Positions 8,413 to 14,687 of a DNA stretch of 14,687 nt are shown one piece after another. The DNA is taken from NCBI GenBank assembly GCA_018398765.1, contig JAHBMJ010002925.1, positions 1 to 14,687 of the forward strand, in the 5' to 3' direction. Position 1 is the stretch's first letter. Each line of letters opens with the position of its first letter. The notes below the pieces were generated by a model that saw only the letters and a list, made by a program, of their open reading frames with translations, did not search any database and was not told the DNA's origin. A program made the position numbers and the translations under genes. The stretch comes from Chromera velia (taxonomy: Eukaryota; Sar; Chromeraceae).

Positions 8413-9856
8413 TGTCTTCCACCCTTTCCTGCTTTAACTCTCTCTCCACCCCACTTGCACAGTCCTCAACTTCTTTCCTTACTTTCTTCAGGTATTCCTG
8501 CAGCTCTTTACATTCTTCATCCCACCATCCTTCCTTCTCTCTAAACAACGTTTTGAAGGTAGGAGGCTGTTGCTTCTCTGTCGTTTTTGCTATTACTTCC
8601 TTTACCAGCCCAACCAAAACCTGACACCAGGCTGTGACCAAGGCTTTCACCCGGTCTTTCTTATCTTGAGGGCTCACTGGGGAGGAGGTCAAAGAAGAGG
8701 GCAAAAAGGCTGTCGAGGAGGGTGGGGAGGAAGATACAGGAGGGGGTGGGGGAAGGGGAGGCTCTTCGAATGGTTCAACTTCTCTATGATGCTCCCAGAG
8801 TCCCTGCCATGTCTCTCCTACCAGCTCTCTTGCTGCTGCCGCTATTGGCAGCAAATCCTCATCTTTCACCGCTGCCTTTCTGATGGATCTGTAAAGCGGG
8901 GGGCACTGCTGTAGGGATGGGGCATCCGTCCGCTTTCCCGCAGCCTCAAGCGAAGAAGAGAGGAGAGAAAAACAGATAGATGCATGGTCATGATCGGAGC
9001 CAATCAGTCCATCGAAAGCGATTTCCCAGTCTGTGCAAGAGGAGAGAAGGAAAGGGTCAACCAATGCATAATCGACAACGGATACCTCTTTTTTCGTGTT
9101 CTTTGATTTACAGGTACAAGCACCCGAAAAGCGGAAGTCTTTGCCCCTACACTTCCCTTGCAGACCATTCAGGATGAGTAGGTTGTTTTCACCGTAAAGA
9201 CGCACCAATTCACGGCCCATGGGGTCGACTGACTGCTTGCATTCTGAATGCCGGATGAAAGAGGGAGCCAACTCGTCAGAGCTGGTAGATTCGTCCTGTT
9301 CAAAAAGTTGCTCACGATTCCATTCGAGACCTTCTGGACAGAGCGATGCCATGTGAGAGTTGAGGTCCCCCAGGACCCCTCTTGGCTCTCCCAGGGGGAC
9401 AGAGCACAGGGAATCAGACAGGATCTCTTTCGTGTCATCTTTCTTATGATTCGACCAACCCCCCAGCAAATACACCCCAAACACATGCAGTTTTCTACTC
9501 GACAAGTGGATGGCCACCCTGGCGATGCTCGGCCCTACCAGCTCAAACTCCGGTCTGAGTTCCCCCCAACGGTCCGATTTGACGAGAATGCATACGCCTC
9601 CAGACCGGATTTCTTTGTCTGCACAAGCGGAATGGACTTTTGTCTTTCTCCTTCTCTATTCCCTATGTGACCAATTTACTCCTTTCTAACCCCCCAGTTC
9701 TAGATCGCAGGACAGGTGTTGTGTTTCAACCAGAACCACAACATCCGCATCCGTTTCAGTGAGCCATGAACGAATGTCCCCATTTCTTATCTTCCGCTGC
9801 AATCCTCCCACATTGATGTAGGCAAAACACAGACGGTCCCGTGGGTGAGACACCAT
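8408..9856 (-). pseudogene. Element B ORF2, AP-type (EEP) endonuclease domain
   Basis: An ATG at 9854-9856 is 24 bases after the TGA at 9881-9883 and opens the endonuclease, so I take it as the likely ORF2 start. Motifs in order are INVGGL near 9817-9800 (family N-x-GL), VVVLVETQ with the metal-binding Glu at 9725-9727, RSGGVCILV, LHVFGVYLLGG, GDLNSH with the catalytic Asp at 9365-9367, VVDYALVDP, and SDHDHASI near 8979-9000. The two stops at 9686-9688 and 9656-9658 fall between the Glu motif and GGVCILV; both sides of the interruption are recognisable endonuclease. A Pro/Ser-rich linker and a charged helical linker follow, ending at TAA 8408-8410, where the homology shifts frame. Unlike element A, all catalytic motifs I can check are intact. 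The enzyme would nick target DNA to prime reverse transcription. Confidence 0.85.
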
Positions 9857-9880
9857 CAAGTCCTGGTAGCAAGCATTCCC

Positions 9881-10408
9881 TCACTTCTTGAACTTGCCTC
9901 TTCTCACCTTCCAATACTCTCTCACGGCTTTCTGTATGATTATTCTCTCATCCTCCGACCTTTCTTTCATCAAGTCCCTTTCCTTTACCCATTCGAGACC
10001 AGAATCAGGAGAGCGCCTGATTTCAAACCATCTCTCACCACCGTATAACCTTTTATGCCCTAATACAAGTAGAAGAGGAGAAGAAGAAAAAGAAGAAGAA
10101 GAAGAAGAAGAAGAAGAAGAGGAGGAGGGGGAGGAGGGGGGAGAAGAAGAATCCGAAAAAGAAGAAAAAGAAGAAGAGGACGATTTGGGAGGAGCATGCG
10201 AGGCAGCAGAGCAAAAGGAAGAAGAATCATCCAGAATATTACGATCTCTCCTTCGTTTCTTTCTCCTCCTTCTCTTGCTGCGTGGGACGGGGAGTGTCAA
10301 GGCTGGTACAAAAGAGGAAGGTTAATAAATAGAAGGGAGATCGCCCCGCGGGGAAGAGGACTCAGAGTCAGAAAGGCGTGGCGATCCAGAAAAAGGGGAC
10401 GGAAGGCC
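9881..10408 (-). pseudogene. Element B ORF1, C-terminal part with basic patch and serine run
   Basis: The frame continues from the TAG at 10409 through SDSESSSPRGDLPSIY, a TAA at 10322-10324, and then PVPRSKRRRRKKRRRDRNI. This is a strongly basic patch that would serve as a nuclear localisation or nucleic-acid-binding segment. A serine-rich run encoded by the homopurine tract 10071-10151 follows. The last 50 residues are charged (ERWFEIRR, KERSEDERIIIQKAVREYWKVRRGKFKK) and end at TGA 9881-9883. This TGA may be the genuine ORF1 stop, because an ORF2 ATG follows in the same frame after 24 bases. I recognise no named domain. Confidence 0.6.
10071..10151. repeat. Homopurine GAA/GAG tract
   Basis: Eighty-one consecutive purines on the plus strand, mainly GAA units moving to GGAGGAGGGGG. 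It encodes the serine run near the ORF1 C terminus on the minus strand. Confidence 0.9.
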
Positions 10409-10817
10409 CTATCCCCTCGAGCGAGAAAGCTCGTTAGAAGACGGCGAAGGCCATGAAAGCAAAACTTCACTCGAGCTGCGATTCAGTGTTGGATCGGATC
10501 CTCCGTCGAAGCCCAGCTCACTCTCATCATAAGCAAATAACAAGAAAGAGGAAGAAGACAAAAAATGCGAAGATGCAGAGAGAAAAGGTTCTTCGGCCAT
10601 AGCAGATCCAGAAAGAGGAGAAAAAGAGGAGAGAGAAAGAGAGTTCACAGGATTTTGAATCTGCATGCATGCATTCAACGGGTCGATCAGGCCGGGATGG
10701 GGGAGAGGTCCAGCTGGATAGCCCCCCTCCTTCCCAGCACAACCTGACAAATCTCGTGCGGCCCTATGTCCGTTAATCCCTCCCCCCCTTCCTTCTTTCC
10801 CCCCACTGCCTGTCGCC

Positions 10818-11138
10818 GAGGAAGAAGAAGAAGAAGAAGAAAAAGAAGAGGAAGAAGAAGAAGAGGAAGAAGAAGAAGAAGAAAAAGAAGAAGAAGAAGG
10901 AGAAGAAGAAGAAGAAGACGAAGAAAAAGAAGAAGAAGAAGAAGAAGAAGAAGAAGGAGAAGAAGAAGGAGAAGAAGAAGAAAAAGAAGAAGAAAAAGAA
11001 GGAGAAGAAGAAGAAGAAGACGAAGAAGAAGAAGAAGAAGAAGAAGAAGAAGAAGAAGAGGAAGAAAAAGAAGAAGAAGAAGAAGAAGAAGAAGAAGGAG
11101 AAGAAGAAGAAGAAGAAGAAGAAAAAGAAAAAGAAGGG
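10818..11138. repeat. 321-bp near-perfect homopurine (GAA)n tract with an internal 102-bp duplication
   Basis: All purine on the plus strand except C at 10919 and 11021. These Cs are exactly 102 bases apart, and a 28-base context around each (AAGGAGAAGAAG... to GACGAAGAA) is identical. This points to a 34-codon tandem duplication inside the microsatellite. It encodes poly-Ser on the minus strand. Long mirror-symmetric purine tracts of this kind can form triplex (H-DNA) structures. Confidence 0.85.
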
Positions 11139-11218
11139 TCCATCCGGTGGCCTGGCCTCTCCCCCCCCTCCCCTCCCTGTCCATTGCCCACCTCGTTCCT
11201 TCCCTTGCAAGGTCCAGC

Positions 11219-11454
11219 GGAAGAGGAAGAAAAGAAAAGAGCAGACGAAGAAGAAGAAGAAGAAGAAGAAGCAGGAGCAGTAGCAGCAGCAGCAGCAGAA
11301 AAAGAAGAAGAAGAAGAAGAAGAAGCAGCAGCAGCAGCAGAAGAAGAAGAAGAGGGAGAAGAAGAAGAAGACGAAGAGGAAGCGGAAGGAGAAGGGGAGG
11401 GAGAAGAAGAGGAAAAAGAAGAAAAAGAAGAAGAAGCAAAAGGGGAAGAATTTC
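11219..11454. repeat. GAA/GCA compound triplet tract
   Basis: GAA-rich triplets interspersed with two GCA runs (about 11272-11300 and 11324-11341). These encode Ser and Ala runs in element B ORF1. The triplet phase is kept across the whole stretch, which suggests the expansion happened while the frame was still coding. Confidence 0.8.
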
Positions 11455-11467
11455 TAAAAGGATTCTG

Positions 11468-11572
11468 ACATTTGCCCTGTCTTCCTAGAGAACAGTTCCA
11501 GCAAGCCCTTTTAAGCTTAGCGCACCTACAGCGGCTGCAGGTGCTATTTGCAGCACAACTACATTTGCAGCA
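11468..11572 (-). other. Ten-cysteine cluster domain in element B ORF1
   Basis: Thirty-five codons contain ten cysteines spaced CC-x-C-x-C-x5-C-x2-C-x-C-x6-C-x2-C-x7-C. The central C-x-C-x6-C and the count of nine or ten thiolates recall zinc-cluster modules such as CXC (tesmin/TSO1-type) or pre-SET domains, but the spacing matches neither exactly. It is not the CCHC zinc knuckle usual in LINE ORF1 proteins. All cysteine codons are intact although the surrounding gene is broken. The domain sits between a charged linker and the poly-serine tract. Zinc binding is inferred. Confidence 0.7.
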
Positions 11573-12316
11573 CTGGGTCCCCTCCTCCTTCGACTTCTTT
11601 CTCCCCGAGGCGTCCGGAGGACCCGGGCCGTCACCCCCTCTTTTGTTTTTTCCTTTTTCATTTTCTCCATTCCCTTTGAAGCTTCTTCCATTACCCCCCT
11701 TTCCTTTCTCCCCTCGTCTATCCGTTCCTTTCCTCGTCTCTTCATTTCCTTTCCCTCCTGTCTTCCCCGTTGGTTGGTTCTTCCCCCCTCCCCCCACCCC
11801 AGTGAGAGAGAGAGGAAGAGGAAGTGAAAGAAAAGGAAAAAAAACATCGCATACATCTGTCACCTTCCATTCGATACCTTTTGCACTCATGTGTTCTTCT
11901 TTATCCAAAGAGATGACATTGTCAGCTACTCCGAGAGGAGAGTGGCGTGTATCGAAAGTCGATGCATCCGAAAGAGGCGAAGGTGTCCTACCTGTGTGAA
12001 TGTCATGTATGATCACTGGAGAAGATGACGTTCTATCATACGTTCTTTGTCCGAAGTCTACCGAGAAGGCCTCTCTTCTATACATGCACGAGCCGAGCTT
12101 ACTGTGATCGCATACTTCATTCCCTCTCTGCCCGCCCAGAAAGTCCTCTTCTATGTCCCCCCCTCCAAGTTGCTGCTTCCCCTCCCTTCCCTTCAACCCC
12201 CTACCCTGACTCTTTGGAGTTCCCTTCTCCAACAAATCCGGAGGTCTTTGGCCCCACCACTTTCTAGAAGGCCATCCGCGAGTCCCTTTCCGTGCCCCCC
12301 TGAAGTGTTTCCCTGT

Positions 12317-13015
12317 CTATCTCCCTCCGCCCTGCCGTGACCTGCACATAGGGGGAGGGGGGGGAAACTGTGTCTTGTCAGAAAAAGCATGAAGGGGAGC
12401 GCGATCAGAAACCATCCCTGCCCCACTGACCGGCATCGGATAGACCGTAGTTCTCCCCAGCCTATCCGTCCCCCCCTCCCCCAGTCGGTCACTGGAGTCT
12501 ACGGGCTCGTCGCAGGGTGTCGTCGGTCTAATGATGTGATCATTTCCATCGGAGGTTTCAACAACACAATGTGACAGAGGGAATGCCGTTTTTTGGAAAG
12601 AGATTTGAAACCGAAAGGAAAACATCTTTACACAATTTTTAAGGAGCGCAAACCGGTTCGTAACCGGGATAGGGGAACGTTCCTTCCCTCCCCAAAATAC
12701 CCCTTCGCAACGCTTTCCTACCCCCCCTTCAGTCCCTGATCTCAACCACCCCAACAGCCCAACTTCTTCCACAGCCTGGAGGATACAATTCACAGCTCGC
12801 TCTCTGCCCTCAATTTTTTCTCTCTCATTGATTCTGTCTATTTCTTCCTCAAGAGTCTGAATCGCCACTGCTCGTTTCTCCATCTCAGACACCAACGCCC
12901 TTCTCTTTGTCAGCAAATGACTCAACTTCACACAACCTGCCTCATCGCCTCCAAAGGATCCGTTATGTACCGGCACGGAAGGGGTTCGGATCCTTTCCCC
13001 CTCCCCCGACTTCTT
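12317..13015 (-). pseudogene. Element B ORF1, coiled-coil segment
   Basis: The frame resumes directly after the TGA at 13016-13018 with KKSGEGERIRTPSV. It then runs through a predicted coiled coil (SHLLTKRRALVSEMEKRAVAIQ... to INEREKIEGRERA, about 12930-12790) with heptad-like Leu/Val/Ile spacing, and a less structured region containing PVTNRFALL. It ends in a Gly/Arg-rich stretch at TAG 12317-12319. A coiled coil in ORF1 is typical of LINE RNA-binding proteins, which multimerise through it. Nothing beyond that is recognisable. Confidence 0.6.
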
Positions 13016-13936
13016 TCAGGCCCAAGGGCCCGAAGAGCCATCACCCTCCTCTTCTCTCGGAGAATCGGGCTTCTCGAACATTTCTTCATCGGACTCATCC
13101 CCTCCTCCGAGCTTCCCCCGCCTTGCTGGAGGGTCTGATGATGCCAGTGCGTCATCTCTCTGTCGGATCTGTCCCCTTCTTGTGGGAGATGCGGGTGAGG
13201 TCTGGTGGGATCGATCAATGTCTGCGAACGAACTGAAGAGGGGCCCGGACTCCACCGCCGTCTCCTGCCGTTCCTCTCCCCCCCCGACTGGCACCATGCC
13301 AGCTTGTTCAGAGCCCACACCCCCATTGAGGCCGAGCACGGATTGGGAATTGGAAAAGAAATGTGGGGCAGGCAGGGGTTGGGGTCTATTCAGCATTCCG
13401 TCCGAATACCCCTGGTGGTAAGGGTATAGAGACGGGAAGCTAGACACGAAGCTGTATATGGGGGCTACCATGGGGGCAGTCATGAGGGTAGGCCGAGCTA
13501 TGGCCCCTGCGGGGAGACCATGGCTCTTGGGGTAGAAAACCATAGACGCCCCTTGCAGCCCGGGAGGTACATCCGCGGTGTGCAGGGCTGGATTCACGGC
13601 TGGCCTCGACCCGTCCTCATCCCTCTCCTTTGCGAGCACTTCCTTTGCTTCCTTCACCTCCTCCTCATCGTGAGCATCAGGGGAGGCGAGTACTCCCCTC
13701 ACCCACCGACCCCTTAACTGTTTCTTCTGCTGCTCATTTTTTGGTATACGGCAAAAGAACAGTCTCCCGTCTTTGGTTTCTATGCAAAACCGCTCACCAA
13801 AGAGCTTGTCACACTTCTCCGTATTATCATCCGAGTCAAACACAAGAGTCGTCTTCGGTTGGCCAAGCTTCTTGTTTGGTTTCTTCGGGTTGGGTCTGGG
13901 TTTCCACGAAGACTTGCTCTTGATCGTTGACATCAT
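13016..13936 (-). pseudogene. Element B ORF1, N-terminal segment
   Basis: Two adjacent ATG codons at 13931-13936 open a 306-codon frame ending at TGA 13016-13018. It begins with a basic Pro/Lys-rich leader (KSSWKPRPNPKKPNKK). A compact patch with three cysteines follows (TLVFDSDDNTEKCDKLFGERF and GRLFFCRIP). The rest is Pro/Gly/Ser-rich, with an acidic serine-containing end (GGGDESDEEMFEKPDSPREEE). No family is recognised. Because protein-like sequence continues in the same frame upstream across one TGA, this ATG pair may not be the original start. Confidence 0.6.
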
Positions 13937-13969
13937 GGCTACGGAAAATGCTTCTGCTTCTTCGAGTCA

Positions 13970-14191
13970 CATATTGGAGATTTGGGGGTATCTGGCACAG
14001 TCCCTCAGGAACTTTTTCAGATCCCGGTCGAAAGAGATCGGGCCTCCGCTCAGGAAGAGTCCTTGGATCTCTCGGGTGCGGAGTCTCTTCTCTTCAGCCG
14101 CTTTGAAGAGATCTGCGCTAGGGGATTTCTCCTTTACGTAAGGAGGTAGCTCCTCTTCTCCTAAGTGAGCGCACTTAGTTAGGTTAGATCT
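13970..14191 (-). pseudogene. In-frame upstream extension of element B ORF1
   Basis: Seventy-four codons in the same frame as ORF1 lie between TAG 14192-14194 and TGA 13967-13969. The composition is that of a globular helical protein (ADLFKAAEEKRLRTREIQGL, then ISFDRDLKKFLRDCARYPQI), unlike the low-complexity sequence nearby. There is no ATG before the last codon, so its start is either lost, upstream beyond an insertion, or joined by splicing. It could be the true N terminus of ORF1 or chance open sequence. Confidence 0.45.
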
Positions 14192-14194
14192 CTA

Positions 14195-14481
14195 CTACGG
14201 AAAGTCTGTCAGTGCAAGGTTCGCTTCCAAACTGCTTCTAGAAGCTTTGCAAGCAACTGTTGTTTACTCAATCCAGGCTATACGCAGCTGACTGAATTAA
14301 TTCCACTTTATTTCTATTTTATTTAATTTTCTTCTAATACAGACTGGCATGGCGGCGCCTCCATAAGCCTGCGTACATGTGTTGGTCTCTGAGCTGCGGG
14401 CGTCCCGTGCGGCGGCGGTGCGCGTTAGTTCGGCTCACCCCGGGATTGGCCGGTCCCGTGGCTCGCCTCACTATGTTACGT
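14195..14481 (-). repeat. Putative 3' LTR of a chromovirus-type element
   Basis: On the minus strand this stretch follows a chromodomain stop and a polypurine tract. It begins near CGTAACATAG, close to the TGTAACA-like start of many Ty3/gypsy LTRs, runs through a G/C-rich part, and has two AATAAA signals (14318-14323 and 14307-14312). I could not pair terminal repeats or see the partner LTR, which would lie outside the window, so the right and left limits are guesses. Confidence 0.35.
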
Positions 14482-14494
14482 GCCCCTCCCCCTT
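14482..14494 (-). other. Polypurine tract candidate of the LTR element
   Basis: AAGGGGGAGGGGC on the minus strand, placed between the chromodomain stop codon (14583) and the presumed LTR start. This is where a plus-strand primer tract lies in LTR retrotransposons. The support is position and composition only. Confidence 0.45.
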
Positions 14495-14582
14495 GGAGCG
14501 TGTGTCCCACGCGCTCTGTCCTTCTTCTCAGCTTTTCTGCGGTTAACTGCCAACCAAAATTGACCGTGCAATTCCTGTCTAT

Positions 14583-14687
14583 TTACTTTGATCGTTGCTT
14601 GAATTCTTCGATTTTCTCCTTTGCATTTCGGAGGTGGGAGACTGGCTTCCAAGACGCTTCACTCTCAGGGAACCCCACCCATTGCAC
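14583..14687 (-). CDS. C-terminal chromodomain, end of a probable Ty3/gypsy (chromovirus) integrase, partial
   Basis: Thirty-four codons run from the window edge to TAA at 14583-14585. They read VQWVGFPESEASWKP, then SHLRNAKEKIEEFKQRSK, which matches the second half of a chromodomain: the (K/Q)W-x-G(Y/F) strand with the Trp and Phe at two aromatic-cage positions, a S-x-(T/S)W-(E/K)P turn, an (N/H)L-x-NA link and the closing helix I-x-EF. Chromodomains bind methylated histone H3 tails, and in chromoviruses they sit at the very end of the Pol polyprotein and steer integration to heterochromatin. The stop soon after the helix, the polypurine tract and the LTR-like sequence favour that over a host HP1-like gene. 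The rest of the gene lies beyond the window. Confidence 0.7.
   Translation of the reverse strand: MQWVGFPESEASWKPVSHLRNAKEKIEEFKQRSK

Larger units (their letters stand above)
10409..12316 (-). pseudogene. Element B ORF1, cysteine cluster and giant poly-serine segment
   Basis: Reading from the TAG at 12317-12319, the frame stays open to TAG 10409-10411. Parts in order: a Gly/Lys-rich region; a hydrophobic FFPFLSLPLPLSL stretch; a long Gly/Lys/Asn/Glu-rich low-complexity linker; a 10-cysteine cluster (11468-11572); about 210 residues dominated by Ser with some Ala, Phe and Pro (roughly 10818-11450); then a less biased tail rich in Leu, Ser and Phe. The alternative frames of the serine tract give poly-Glu, poly-Arg, poly-Leu and poly-Phe open frames, which are shadows. 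I choose the serine frame because it is in phase with the cysteine cluster, with ORF1 upstream and with the endonuclease downstream. The function is unknown; nucleic-acid or chromatin binding is inference. Confidence 0.65.
6214..14191 (-). mobile_element. Element B: long LINE-type non-LTR retrotransposon with giant ORF1
   Basis: From 14191 to 8408 the same minus-strand frame carries protein-like sequence, and after one frameshift it continues to 6214. The order is a long ORF1 (coiled coil, cysteine cluster, poly-serine, basic patch), EEP endonuclease, reverse transcriptase, C-terminal zinc motif. No RNase H domain is seen. In-frame stops are TGA 13967-13969, TGA 13016-13018, TAG 12317-12319, TAG 10409-10411, TAA 10322-10324, TGA 9881-9883, TAG 9686-9688, TAG 9656-9658, TAA 7879-7881 and TAG 6835-6837. 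All three stop types occur and the RT active site is mutated, so this is decay rather than recoding. The 5' end is uncertain. About 8 kb remains, long for a LINE, mainly because of ORF1. Confidence 0.85.

Noticed and set aside
8680-8760. G-rich plus-strand stretch as a possible G-quadruplex
   Set aside because: It encodes the Pro/Ser-rich linker of the element B ORF2 on the minus strand, and its composition follows from that.
9888-10325. Plus-strand Glu-rich 145-codon open frame
   Set aside because: Shadow of the homopurine tract that encodes serine in element B ORF1 on the other strand.
10687-11488. Long open frames giving poly-Leu, poly-Phe, poly-Arg and poly-Glu proteins on both strands
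   Set aside because: They are alternative-frame readings of one GAA/TTC tract. The serine frame is favoured because it is in phase with the cysteine cluster and the endonuclease.
6835-14191. Stop-codon reassignment or selenocysteine to explain the in-frame stops
   Set aside because: TAA, TAG and TGA all occur in frame, together with a frameshift and a mutated RT active site. Decay explains all of them.
14311-14336. 3' splice-site-like pattern on the plus strand (T-rich tract, CTAATAC, CAG)
   Set aside because: The T-rich tract is the complement of two AATAAA signals in the LTR-like stretch, and the sequence after CAG has no open frame (ATG GCG GCG CCT CCA TAA).
1-14687. CRISPR array, tRNA or rRNA genes, bacterial operon or phage genes
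   Set aside because: No regularly spaced repeats with unique spacers, no cloverleaf or rRNA core sequence, and no ribosome-binding-site-led gene chain were seen.

Overview
This is a eukaryotic, repeat-dominated window. I see no host gene, rRNA, tRNA or bacterial-type operon. It holds the decayed remains of at least four retrotransposons with long microsatellites between and inside them. The organism cannot be named from the sequence. Retroelement density, triplet and tetranucleotide repeats and the absence of prokaryotic signals fit a medium-to-large genome such as that of an alga, other protist or invertebrate (inference).

Layout. Positions 1-745 are non-coding with (GGAT), (CAT) and (GA) microsatellites. 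Element A (+ strand, about 745-4590) is a 5'-truncated LINE-type non-LTR retrotransposon: the C-terminal half of an AP-type (EEP) endonuclease, a reverse transcriptase (RT) with an intact YADD box, and a C-terminal CCHC-like zinc motif, broken by four nonsense codons and one frameshift. Element C (- strand, 4752-5477) is only the 3' end of a related element and lies tail-to-tail with A across a short tandem repeat and a (TGA)n tract. Positions 5478-6213 are non-coding: a (TGAA)6 tract, an 18-bp palindrome and an A/T-rich stretch with the probable 3' UTR of element B.

Element B (- strand, 14191 down to 6214) is a much longer relative. From 14191 to 8408 the same reading frame carries protein-like sequence through an unusually long ORF1 (upstream extension, proline/charge-rich segment, coiled coil, 10-cysteine cluster, huge poly-serine tract, basic NLS-like patch) directly into the endonuclease. 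It is interrupted only by scattered TGA, TAG and TAA codons. One frameshift near 8410 leads to the RT and the C-terminal zinc motif. The second catalytic Asp of the RT is mutated (YADN), so this copy is dead.

The right edge (14583-14687, - strand) encodes the end of a chromodomain followed by a stop, then a polypurine tract and sequence with two AATAAA signals. This is the arrangement expected for the 3' end and 3' LTR of a chromovirus-type Ty3/gypsy element lying immediately upstream of, or inserted into, the 5' part of element B.

The parts do not form a working pathway. The window records successive insertions and decay. The most unusual pieces are the single-frame architecture and the cysteine-rich/poly-serine ORF1 of element B.
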